This document shows positions 1-7,389 of a stretch of 64,000 bases of DNA, in pieces. The notes beneath the pieces were generated by a model. That model was not told the origin of the DNA. It made no database searches and saw only the letters and a program-made list of their open reading frames with translations. This DNA comes from Paenibacillus psychroresistens. GTDB lineage: Bacteria; Bacillota; Bacilli; Paenibacillales; NBRC-103111. Made by a program: the position numbers and the translations under genes. Numbering within the stretch: position 1 is the first letter of the stretch; every line of letters begins with the position of its first letter. Location: contig NZ_CP034235.1 of NCBI RefSeq assembly GCF_009728935.1, forward strand, positions 6,213,501 through 6,277,500, given 5' to 3'.

Positions 1-1119
1 AAACGAATATATGGAATCTACTACTCTTCCGATCTGGTCTTCTCCAAAATTATAATATAAAGGAAGCCTTAATAATTTATCACTCTCTTGTGAAGTAAAT
101 CTATCCTCTGCATGCATTTTCCCGAAACGTCTACCTGCAGTGGAACTGTGCAATGGGACATAGTGAAATACACTCATAACTCCTTTTTCTTTCAAAAAGG
201 CCATCAAGGCAGTACGCTCTTCTAAGTTTTTCACTTTCAAGTAAAACATATGGGCGTTATGCACACATTCCATTGGAATATTCGGAAGCTCTATTTGTCC
301 TTTTTCTTGGAGTGGTCTTAATAATTTATAATACAAGTTCCAACTTTTTAACCTATCAGAATTAATAACTTCTGCTGATTCTAATTGAGCGTACAAGAAA
401 GCAGCATTAATCTCACTAGGAAGATATGAAGAACCTACATCTACCCAAGTGTATTTATCTATCTCCCCTCTAAAAAACAGAGCTCTATTAGTTCCTTTTT
501 CTCTAATTATTTCGGCACGCTCTACAAAGCTATTATCATTAAGTAGAATAGCTCCACCTTCTCCACAATTGTAATTTTTCGTTTCATGGAAGCTAAAACA
601 ACCCATATGCCCAATGGTACCTAATGCTCTTCCTTTATAGGTGCTCATAACTCCTTGGGCCGCATCCTCAATCACTAATAAATTATATCTCAGTGCTAGA
701 TCCATAATTACTTCCATTTCGCAAGAAACGCCAGCATAGTGAACTGGAACTATGGCTTTCGTATACTTGGTTATAGCAGCCTCGATAAGTGTTTCATCAA
801 TATTCATAGTATCCGGTCGAATATCTACAAAAACAATTCTCGCACCTCTTAATACAAAAGCGTTAGCTGTTGAAACAAAAGTATAGGAAGGCATAATAAC
901 TTCATCCCCTTCTTGAATATCAGCTAAAATAGCAGCTAACTCAAGAGCATGAGTACACGATGTTGTAAGTAATGCTTTTCGTGTTCGAAAATGGTTCTCA
1001 AACCACTCGTTACATTGTTTAGTAAAATTACCGTCACCAGAAAGCTTTTTGTTTAAAATAGCTTGTGCGATATATTCTTGTTCTTTACCAGTTATCGCTG
1101 GAACATTAAAGTGTATCAT
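1..1119 (-). CDS. wecE: dTDP-4-amino-4,6-dideoxygalactose transaminase (WecE/RffA-like), 3' end cut by the window
   Basis: 373 codons are visible from ATG at 1119 and the frame runs off base 1, probably only a few codons before its stop, because E. coli WecE is about 376 residues. The protein is a fold-type I PLP aminotransferase of the DegT/DnrJ/EryC1/StrS family. The match to WecE is close over the whole length: MIHFNVPAITGKEQEY at the start, GDEVIMPSYTFVSTANAFVL near 71-90, DTMNIDETLIEAAIT, and the PLP lysine in FSFHETKNY (Lys181). The known reaction is transfer of the glutamate amino group to dTDP-4-keto-6-deoxyglucose, giving dTDP-Fuc4N. It is the last gene seen in the glycan operon and starts 3 bp after the preceding gene ends. 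An ArnB- or QdtB-type product epimer cannot be excluded. Inference: it supplies the amino sugar that the neighbouring acylation genes modify. Confidence 0.88.
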   Translation of the reverse strand, partial: MIHFNVPAITGKEQEYIAQAILNKKLSGDGNFTKQCNEWFENHFRTRKALLTTSCTHALELAAILADIQEGDEVIMPSYTFVSTANAFVLRGARIVFVDIRPDTMNIDETLIEAAITKYTKAIVPVHYAGVSCEMEVIMDLALRYNLLVIEDAAQGVMSTYKGRALGTIGHMGCFSFHETKNYNCGEGGAILLNDNSFVERAEIIREKGTNRALFFRGEIDKYTWVDVGSSYLPSEINAAFLYAQLESAEVINSDRLKSWNLYYKLLRPLQEKGQIELPNIPMECVHNAHMFYLKVKNLEERTALMAFLKEKGVMSVFHYVPLHSSTAGRRFGKMHAEDRFTSQESDKLLRLPLYYNFGEDQIGRVVDSIYSF

Positions 1120-1121
1120 AG

Positions 1122-1484
1122 TCACGTCCTACTTGTTATTATTATTCCTAACACGATTAAAGACATGCCCGCACATTTATAGAATGTAACTGGCTCTTTA
1201 AATAGGAATATTGAAATAAAAAACACTAAAACAAACGATAAACTCATAAAAGGATATGCAAATGAGATATCAAATTTAGTCATTGCTCCTATCCAGAATA
1301 ACGAAGCAATAAAAGCCGAAAAAAAACTAAACAAAATAAATGGATCAATCATAAGCCTACTTAAGAAAATAATCTTGTCCATCGTATCTTCAGGTAATGA
1401 TCCAAATTTGCCAATTCTCCATTTAAGCATAATTTGCCCTACTACAGTGAAAAGTATCGTGCCGAATATATATAAATATCCCAT
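1122..1484 (-). CDS. Small four-helix DMT/SMR-type membrane protein (ArnE/ArnF- or EamA-like)
   Basis: 120 residues with four hydrophobic helices: about 3-20, 44-64, 71-92 and 98-117. The N-terminal helix contains TVVGQIMLKW, in which the Gly-Gln-x-x-x-Lys pattern resembles half-size drug/metabolite transporter proteins. The start is set at the internal ATG (1484) because AAAGGA lies 6 bases upstream; a TTG 18 bases further up has no comparable site. Half-size DMT proteins in polysaccharide loci, such as ArnE/ArnF, flip undecaprenyl-phosphate sugars. The gene sits between the reductase and the WecE-like aminotransferase, and an ArnC/GtrB-like transferase lies in the same operon. A role in flipping an aminosugar-lipid is therefore reasonable but inferred. 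A generic small multidrug transporter is the alternative. Confidence 0.65.
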   Translation of the reverse strand: MGYLYIFGTILFTVVGQIMLKWRIGKFGSLPEDTMDKIIFLSRLMIDPFILFSFFSAFIASLFWIGAMTKFDISFAYPFMSLSFVLVFFISIFLFKEPVTFYKCAGMSLIVLGIIITSRT

Positions 1485-1529
1485 ATTAATCCTTTCACCC
1501 AAACAATTATCGAATTATTTTAGTGGTAG

Positions 1530-2291
1530 CTACTGACAAGTGTATCCACCATCTACTATTAAATTAGTTCCCGTAATCCATCTTGCAGCGTCAGATAATA
1601 AATATACAGTAGCATAAGCTACATCTTCTGGACTTCCAAATCCCAATGGATGTTTCTTTAATACCAATTCATATTGTTCTTTAGGTATAGAGCTAAAGAT
1701 ATCTGCAGCCATCTCAGTTTGTACAATTCCTGGGGAAATGGAATTCACCCTAATTTGTAAGGAGGATAATTCTATAGCTGCAGATTTAACTGCTGCTATG
1801 ACTGCCCCTTTACTTGCAGAATAACTAATAACTCCAGACTCACCAACTAAACCCATTACAGAAGAAATAAAAACATATGAACTTCCTTTGACGCAAATGT
1901 TTTTACTCGAAAAACCTTTCATAATAGCAATTCCTGCGTATAAATTAAGAGACATTTCTTCTTCCATATGTTTCTTTTTTATTACTCTAATTGGAATGGT
2001 CTGATGTAAACCAGCGCAGTGTACAAAACCATTAAATGGTTTCCCGATTTTTTTTGAAAGACCTTTTATCCAGCCAGATATTTCATCAGTTTGAGTAAGA
2101 TCAAAAACTTCAATGAAATGTTTATCGGGATTTTTTGTTTGTTCAAGTGTTTTAGATAATTGCTCCTCGTTTCTTCCTACCAGAACAACTATGGCTCCTT
2201 GATTACTTAAGATTTCTGCTGTTTTTCTTCCGATGCCTGAAGATGCACCTGTTATAAGAATAAGTTTATCTTGCAAAGTAAAAGGATTCAT
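1530..2291 (-). CDS. Short-chain dehydrogenase/reductase, FabG-like (copy 1 of 2)
   Basis: 253 residues, the usual length of a classical SDR. The Rossmann nucleotide motif TGASSGIG is at 14-21, an NNAG-equivalent HCAG at 101-104, and the catalytic triad is Ser144-Tyr157-Lys161 (ISYSASK). The C-terminus ends in WITGTNLIVDGG, typical of 3-oxoacyl-ACP reductases. A possible ribosome site (AGGAG) lies 11 bases before the ATG. It follows the first KAS III gene with a gap of 14 bases, so the pair looks like one condensing enzyme and one ketoreductase. Expected reaction from family and context: NAD(P)H reduction of a 3-oxoacyl thioester to the 3-hydroxyacyl form. It is clearly paralogous to the SDR at 5263-6021 but diverged from it. 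A sugar-nucleotide reductase is the main alternative. Confidence 0.8.
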   Translation of the reverse strand: MNPFTLQDKLILITGASSGIGRKTAEILSNQGAIVVLVGRNEEQLSKTLEQTKNPDKHFIEVFDLTQTDEISGWIKGLSKKIGKPFNGFVHCAGLHQTIPIRVIKKKHMEEEMSLNLYAGIAIMKGFSSKNICVKGSSYVFISSVMGLVGESGVISYSASKGAVIAAVKSAAIELSSLQIRVNSISPGIVQTEMAADIFSSIPKEQYELVLKKHPLGFGSPEDVAYATVYLLSDAARWITGTNLIVDGGYTCQ

Positions 2292-2305
2292 ACTTAATCA
2301 ATCTC

Positions 2306-3364
2306 CTAACAATAAACAATTTCAGAACAAAATATTTTATTTGAATTGATAGTTGCCCCCGCCCAAGAATAGCCCACTCCAAATCCCGCTAAACATAGGT
2401 TTAGTGGTTTATTCAAAAGTTCATCCTTCAGACATCCCACTAATACAAGGGGGATAGAAGCAGAACTCGTATTCCCATATTTTTCTATGTTTGTAGGAAG
2501 CTTATCTTTATCAATTCCAGTTTTTTTCACAATATAATCCAGCATGAATTTATTAGCTTGATGTAAAACATAATAATCCACTTCTGCTTCAATCATACTG
2601 CTACTATCTAAAGTTTCCTTTATCAACCTGGGCACACGCTCCTGTGTAAAGTTAAAGATCTCTGAACCATTCATATAGAGATCTTCTTGAGAGCGTATAT
2701 TCCCATCGTCATTTTTCACCTTGACATTTGTTTCACTTCCCTTACGGGTCCTGAAGCCACCTGCCGGAATAATTAAATTTTGTTCACCATGACCATCAGT
2801 CCCAACAACAAAAGTCATCTTCTGCTCTACCTCTGAAAATTCTAATGCAGTTGCAGAACCTGCATCACCAAATAGTAAAGCAACCGATCGATCCTCTGGG
2901 GATATAACCTTGCTGATCGTATCGCCTACAAGCAATAACATCCTCTTACACGCCTTACTTTGTATAAATTGAGAGGCGATTAACAATCCATAGACATATC
3001 CAGAGCAACCTAATGAAACATCAAATGCTAAGCAATGATCGGATAAGCCTAATTTTTTTTGAATTGAACATGATGTGGCTGGGAGTATATAGTCAGGTGT
3101 TTGTGTTACGAATACTATTCCATCTATACTGTCCCTCTCCCAGTTAAGGTCATCTAGTATTTTTTCTGCTGCGGCAATACATAAATCAGCTGTTGTTTGT
3201 TCCTCATTTACTCTAAATAACTTTTTCACTCCGACCATATTAGAAATTTTTTTGATTTCCTTTTCAGTAAATCGATTTCCAAATTGTGCTATATCTAGTT
3301 CATTATTTGGAACAGCACATGCAATACCAACAATTCTCGAGTTATAAACATTAGCTATTGTCAT
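2306..3364 (-). CDS. 3-oxoacyl-ACP synthase III family protein (KAS III, copy 1 of 2)
   Basis: 352 residues, close to FabH length plus a small extension. The thiolase fold carries the full KAS III triad: Cys120 in SLGCSGYVYGL, His268 in YVLHQANKF, and Asn298 in EKYGNTSSASIP. Such enzymes condense an acyl-CoA starter with malonyl-ACP and release a 3-oxoacyl-ACP. It lies between an ACP gene and an SDR gene inside a glycan operon and not beside fatty-acid genes, so it is unlikely to be the housekeeping FabH. It resembles the second KAS III (3623-4627) throughout, for instance in YMNGSEIFNFT versus YMNGPEIFNFT, so the two arose by duplication. Inference: it makes the acyl group of a modified glycan sugar. 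Starter specificity cannot be read from the sequence. Confidence 0.85.
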   Translation of the reverse strand: MTIANVYNSRIVGIACAVPNNELDIAQFGNRFTEKEIKKISNMVGVKKLFRVNEEQTTADLCIAAAEKILDDLNWERDSIDGIVFVTQTPDYILPATSCSIQKKLGLSDHCLAFDVSLGCSGYVYGLLIASQFIQSKACKRMLLLVGDTISKVISPEDRSVALLFGDAGSATALEFSEVEQKMTFVVGTDGHGEQNLIIPAGGFRTRKGSETNVKVKNDDGNIRSQEDLYMNGSEIFNFTQERVPRLIKETLDSSSMIEAEVDYYVLHQANKFMLDYIVKKTGIDKDKLPTNIEKYGNTSSASIPLVLVGCLKDELLNKPLNLCLAGFGVGYSWAGATINSNKIFCSEIVYC

Positions 3365-3369
3365 CTCAA

Positions 3370-3606
3370 TTAACCTTCCAACTTATGTTGTATTAACGCA
3401 ATAATATCGCCTAAAGTAAGACAAGAGGTTAATTTTTCAGCTTTAAGGGTAATATCAAAATGTTCATCAATCAAAGCTATAGTAGCCACAGTAGCCATAG
3501 AATCCCATTCCTCAATATCAGCCAAAATACTTTCTACATTCAAAGATCCAACTTCAACAAAAACAACATTTTCCTCAAATTCATTTATAAATTCTACTTT
3601 ATTCAT
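3370..3606 (-). CDS. Acyl carrier protein (copy 1 of 2)
   Basis: 78 residues. The phosphopantetheine site is Ser36 in EEWDSMATV, an ACP DSx motif with Met in place of the common Leu. The rest is an acidic four-helix carrier pattern. I place the start at ATG 3606, not the longer in-frame option at 3639, because GGAGG lies 8 bases upstream and the extra residues have no counterpart in carrier proteins. It sits between the two KAS III genes, so it is the obvious carrier for their malonyl and 3-oxoacyl groups. It would need a phosphopantetheinyl transferase encoded elsewhere. It differs considerably from the second ACP at 6018-6245, so the two may serve different partners. Confidence 0.82.
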   Translation of the reverse strand: MNKVEFINEFEENVVFVEVGSLNVESILADIEEWDSMATVATIALIDEHFDITLKAEKLTSCLTLGDIIALIQHKLEG

Positions 3607-3622
3607 TTTCCATTCCTCCATA

Positions 3623-4627
3623 TTATGAGTAATTTTCATGCCATACTATATCGCAACCTGCCCAAGAATATCCTACTCCAAAACCTAATAACATCATTCT
3701 TGAGTTGAGGGTAATTCTTTGATTAGCCCATTCTCGTTTTAAAGCAATTGGAATTGTAGAAGATACAGTATTACCACAATCCTCCATCTGTATGGAGAAC
3801 TTCTCACTTTCAATTTTCAGCTTTTTCCTGAGATGTTCCAGCATATATTTATTAGCTTGATGAAATACAAACAAGTCATAATCCGAAATTTCATGACTTG
3901 ACTTGTTTAATAATGTTTGAAAAGCTAGAGGAATCTCTTGCAGTGTAAAATTAAATATCTCTGGACCATTCATATACAAATTTTGTCTTGACCTCGTATT
4001 CCCAAAAGAATCCTGTATTGCAATTCCTGACTCTTGTGATATTGGCTCTCTGCTTCCGCCGGCTGGAATTATTAAATTATTTGCACCTCTCCCATCTGTA
4101 CCAAATACAAATGGGCCAATATAATCAGTTTCGGAATGCATTCCTGAAATTAAAGAGGCTGTCCCTGCGTCACCGAACAATACTCTCACACTTTTATCTT
4201 GTGGATGAATATACTTACTATAAGTATCAGCAGTAAGTAATAATACATTCTTTGCAATACCTGTTTCAATCAATCCTTTGGCAAGGGACAAACCGTAAAC
4301 ATATCCTGAACATCCCAGATTAAAGTCAAGTGCACCACAAGTAGTTGGTAATTTCAATCGTTCTTGGATAAGGCAAGCTGTAGTAGGTAATATATAATCT
4401 GGAGATTGTGTACAATAAAGCAAATAATCAATTTGATTCTTGTCAAAATCTGAATTCTGAAAAAGTTTTTCTGCTGCTTGAACTGCAAAATCAGAAGCAA
4501 TCTCATTTTCAGTAGAGATATTCCGTTCATATATACCTATTTTCCCTGTTATTTTGTCTTCAGTGGAATTATACTCCTTCTTTTGTGGGAAATAATACTC
4601 AATTGATTGAATATAACTTTTTATCAA
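3623..4627 (-). CDS. 3-oxoacyl-ACP synthase III family protein (KAS III, copy 2 of 2)
   Basis: 334 residues with an intact KAS III triad: Cys106 in NLGCSGYVYGL, His256 in FVFHQANKY and Asn286 in EDCGNTVSSTIP. The N-terminus (MIKSYIQSIEYYFP) matches FabH-like enzymes used in secondary metabolism. It is followed by the first ACP and preceded by the GNAT gene after a gap of about 100 bases. Because all catalytic residues are present in both KAS III copies, neither looks like an inactive chain-length-factor partner. Two active enzymes could carry out two successive elongations, or work with different starters. The function in glycan decoration is inferred from context only. Confidence 0.84.
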   Translation of the reverse strand: MIKSYIQSIEYYFPQKKEYNSTEDKITGKIGIYERNISTENEIASDFAVQAAEKLFQNSDFDKNQIDYLLYCTQSPDYILPTTACLIQERLKLPTTCGALDFNLGCSGYVYGLSLAKGLIETGIAKNVLLLTADTYSKYIHPQDKSVRVLFGDAGTASLISGMHSETDYIGPFVFGTDGRGANNLIIPAGGSREPISQESGIAIQDSFGNTRSRQNLYMNGPEIFNFTLQEIPLAFQTLLNKSSHEISDYDLFVFHQANKYMLEHLRKKLKIESEKFSIQMEDCGNTVSSTIPIALKREWANQRITLNSRMMLLGFGVGYSWAGCDIVWHENYS

Positions 4628-4726
4628 GATTTATACTCACATCCTATCCTCTAATTGTTTTAGCCTACGTGTATTGTACAACAAGAAATTAAAAAAAAGA
4701 AATTAATTTAGAACCCATAAAAAGGT

Positions 4727-5266
4727 TTATAAAGTGATTTCCTTTTTTATCACACTTCTAATTTTCCTAGTACATAACAAAAAATTATCTTTGAATAATC
4801 TGTAGTGTTGTTTTTCTATGGCTTCCTGAGCATCCAACATAACAAAGCCTAACGCTTTATTAAAACGAATAGCTCTCTTATTACTTTTAAGAATGTAAGA
4901 ATTAATAAAAACAATATTTAAATAATTAAAAGCAAAATCAAGCAAAGACAAAGTCACTTGAAAAGGTATCATTGAATTTAAGTATTCCTCGGAATAAATA
5001 AAGATACCCGCTTCAGCGGAATGATCTGTAAAATTAATTTTCTTAATCTCAGTCAATCCTATAAGCTGATGTTTATATTCAATTAAAAAATAATAATTTT
5101 CTTTATTGTCAATAGATAAAAACCATTTTTTTTGCATTTCTTCTGTTATAAAATCCCGAAACTCCATAAACTGAGATATTTTAGGATCATTCCTCCAATT
5201 TCTTACTAATTCAATATGTTCTTCAGTTAATCTCAAAAGTCGAATACCGTTTTCCTCAATGATCAT
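4727..5266 (-). CDS. GNAT-family N-acyltransferase
   Basis: 179 residues with the start at ATG 5266, which overlaps the TGA of the upstream SDR as ATGA and implies translational coupling. A longer in-frame reading to 5338 would run far into that SDR. The fold pattern is GNAT: NWRNDP near 22-27, central strands around YYFLIEYKHQLIGLTEI, and the C-terminal signature SNKRAIRFNKALGF. It resembles sugar-nucleotide acetyltransferases of the PseH/RimJ type. Known GNAT enzymes of amino-sugar pathways, such as WecD, N-acetylate dTDP-Fuc4N. Here the gene is wedged among ACP, KAS III and ketoreductase genes, so I infer that it may take its acyl group from the local ACP. Acetyl-CoA remains the default donor. 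Confidence 0.72.
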   Translation of the reverse strand: MIIEENGIRLLRLTEEHIELVRNWRNDPKISQFMEFRDFITEEMQKKWFLSIDNKENYYFLIEYKHQLIGLTEIKKINFTDHSAEAGIFIYSEEYLNSMIPFQVTLSLLDFAFNYLNIVFINSYILKSNKRAIRFNKALGFVMLDAQEAIEKQHYRLFKDNFLLCTRKIRSVIKKEITL

Positions 5267-6021
5267 ATACTTGCACCACCATCTATGACAATACTTTGTC
5301 CAGTAATCCACCTTGAACTTCCAGAAAGTAAAAAACAAGTCAAATCTGCTATATCATCAACCCTTCCTAAGCCTAAAGGGTATCCCTTAGTCATTTTCTC
5401 TAAATACTCTCCAGTATTTTCACCTTGCCAATTTTCAATCATTTCAGTCAATACAAAACCAGGTGCTATTGCGTTCACCCTAATACCATATTTTGCGACT
5501 TCTAATGCCATAGATTTTACTAAGGAATCAATCGCTCCTTTAGCAGCACTATAATTAATAAGACCTGGACTTCCTTTTATCGCTGCTATTGAAGATATTA
5601 ACACAATTGAACTTTTAGATTCGGAGTATACTCTTTTATCACAAAAACCTTTACATAAGCTTAAGTTTGCAAAATAATTAACTTCAAATAATTCTTTAGC
5701 CTTTGTGATAGAAATTGTTTTTAAAGGCACAGTCTGTTGAACCCCAGCAGATAATATTAGCCCTTTAAATTTACCAAATTCAATGGTCAGATTTCTCAAC
5801 CATAAAGGCAATTCATCTAAATTAGCCGATAAATCTTTTACAATTGGAATAATTAAATCGGGATGCAGAGCTAACTTTCTCATCTCGATCAATTTTTCTT
5901 CTCTTCTAGCAACCGCAAGTACTTTTCCACCAAGTTCATTAATTCTTAAAGCAATCGCTTTACCTATTCCCGAGCTTGCACCTGTTACCAAATATAAATC
6001 ATTTTCTGTAAATTTAATCAT
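5263..6021 (-). CDS. Short-chain dehydrogenase/reductase, FabG-like (copy 2 of 2)
   Basis: 252 residues. TGASSGIG at 13-20 and the Ser144-Tyr157-Lys161 triad (INYSAAK) are present, and the C-terminus WITGQSIVIDGG is that of a 3-oxoacyl-ACP reductase-like SDR. Its start overlaps the stop of the second ACP by 4 bases, and its own stop overlaps the start of the GNAT gene by 4 bases, so ACP-SDR-GNAT form a tightly coupled trio. It is paralogous to the SDR at 1530-2291, with catalytic residues at identical positions, but the two have diverged clearly. The likely role is 3-oxoacyl-ACP ketoreduction before transfer to an amino sugar. Confidence 0.8.
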   Translation of the reverse strand: MIKFTENDLYLVTGASSGIGKAIALRINELGGKVLAVARREEKLIEMRKLALHPDLIIPIVKDLSANLDELPLWLRNLTIEFGKFKGLILSAGVQQTVPLKTISITKAKELFEVNYFANLSLCKGFCDKRVYSESKSSIVLISSIAAIKGSPGLINYSAAKGAIDSLVKSMALEVAKYGIRVNAIAPGFVLTEMIENWQGENTGEYLEKMTKGYPLGLGRVDDIADLTCFLLSGSSRWITGQSIVIDGGASI

Positions 6022-6245
6022 TCTAATTTTCCGTTAGTCAGATTTAATAAATCTTGGATTGTTCTGCAATTATTCACTTGTTGTGAAGTAATATTCACTG
6101 AAAGCAAAAGGTCGAAAAGTGAAATTACACTAACAATTGCTAATGAATCCCAGTCTTCAATTTCCTCCAGTTTCATATCATCTGTTAATTCCATGTCTAC
6201 CTGTAATATTTCCTTAATTTCATTTAATAGTTCAATTTTCTTCAT
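6018..6245 (-). CDS. Acyl carrier protein (copy 2 of 2)
   Basis: 75 residues. The phosphopantetheine serine is Ser34 in EDWDSLAIV, a canonical DSL site, in an acidic helical protein of normal ACP length. It opens the coupled trio ACP-SDR-GNAT and starts 22 bases after the glycosyltransferase gene upstream. Its sequence differs from the ACP at 3370-3606 outside the modification site. A freestanding ACP inside a glycan operon implies delivery of a carrier-bound acyl group; the acyl identity is unknown. Confidence 0.82.
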   Translation of the reverse strand: MKKIELLNEIKEILQVDMELTDDMKLEEIEDWDSLAIVSVISLFDLLLSVNITSQQVNNCRTIQDLLNLTNGKLE

Positions 6246-6267
6246 TCAAATTTCCCTCCTATTAGTT

Positions 6268-7215
6268 TCAATCATTTATCTTTATTCCTATAGCATTTTT
6301 AACAACGTAAAGCGGTCTTTTCTTCACTTCAGAAAATGTCTTCCCAATGTAAAGTCCTAGAATACCCATATTAGCAAACAACAATCCACCTATTAGATAC
6401 AGTGAAACAATCAAACTTGTCCATCCTGATACCGGTTGATTTAAAAAGAAATATCTAATCATTAAATACATACCAAATATACATGATACAAGTGATATTA
6501 AAAAGCCAAATACAATGGATAATTGAAGGGGCTTATTGGATTGGAATATTATATTATTAATCGCAAATTTAAATAACTTTTTAAAATTATATGAAGTTTT
6601 ACCAATTAATCTTTTTGAATGTTCAATATCAACGTAACCTATATTAAATCCTAACCATTTTACAAAAAGTGGGAATGATCTCCCTTGCTCCTTTATCATT
6701 CTAAAATTACGAATCACTTTGTTTGAACTTATTGAGAAATTTGCTATTGAATTATCTGATTTACTGTCAGTAAAATAATCTAATATTTTAAAGAAAACGA
6801 AAGATCCTAGCTTCTTTAAAAATGTATCTTTTCGTTCATGTCTTCTACCAAATACTACATCATACCCTTTACTAACTGTATTATATAATTTAGTAATTTC
6901 TTCGGGTTGATCTTGTAAATCACAATCCATAACGACAACCCATTCACCATGCGCGTAATCAAGACCAGCTGTTATTGCATAATGCTGTCCAAAATTTCTT
7001 GAAAGATTAATTCCTTTTACTCTACTATCCATTTCAGCTAAGTATTTAATTGTGTTCCAAGATTCATCAGGACTTGCATCATTAACTAAGATAATTTCGA
7101 AATTACTACTTATTGGTTCCAATGTTCTTTTTAGCCGAAGATATAATTGCTCTAAACATAATTCACATCCATAAACAGGGATTACAACTGATATAAATAA
7201 TTGTTTAGTATCCAT
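6268..7215 (-). CDS. Family 2 glycosyltransferase, ArnC/GtrB/DPM1-like, with two C-terminal membrane helices
   Basis: 315 residues. The GT-A catalytic part covers about 1-225, beginning with the strand FISVVIPVYG and carrying the metal-binding Asp97-x-Asp99 in VVMDCDLQDQPEE. Two membrane helices follow at about 232-258 and 266-292. This layout belongs to enzymes that transfer a sugar from a nucleotide to undecaprenyl or dolichyl phosphate on the cytoplasmic face. It sits between the acylation block and two large membrane proteins. Inference: it loads a sugar, possibly the acylated aminodeoxyhexose, onto undecaprenyl phosphate for a side-branch reaction outside the cell. A direct role in backbone synthesis is less likely given the two terminal helices. 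Confidence 0.82.
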   Translation of the reverse strand: MDTKQLFISVVIPVYGCELCLEQLYLRLKRTLEPISSNFEIILVNDASPDESWNTIKYLAEMDSRVKGINLSRNFGQHYAITAGLDYAHGEWVVVMDCDLQDQPEEITKLYNTVSKGYDVVFGRRHERKDTFLKKLGSFVFFKILDYFTDSKSDNSIANFSISSNKVIRNFRMIKEQGRSFPLFVKWLGFNIGYVDIEHSKRLIGKTSYNFKKLFKFAINNIIFQSNKPLQLSIVFGFLISLVSCIFGMYLMIRYFFLNQPVSGWTSLIVSLYLIGGLLFANMGILGLYIGKTFSEVKKRPLYVVKNAIGIKIND

Positions 7216-7389
7216 TCTTTATAATCACTCCAAAATTATTTTTCCTTAATTTCATACAAACATCATGGTATCAAATAAACTCACACTTCACAAACTTCTC
7301 ACCATTACATTTTACTCTAATGCTTTTATAGGCTCCCCTGCATGCATTGAAACATCAAGATTTTGCAACAATCAAGTTATTAGATTAAG

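Noticed and set aside
7216..7389. Internal promoter before the ArnC/GtrB-like gene
   Set aside because: TTGTGA and TACCAT are 17 bp apart on the minus strand, but both are weak in very AT-rich DNA, so not listed as a feature.
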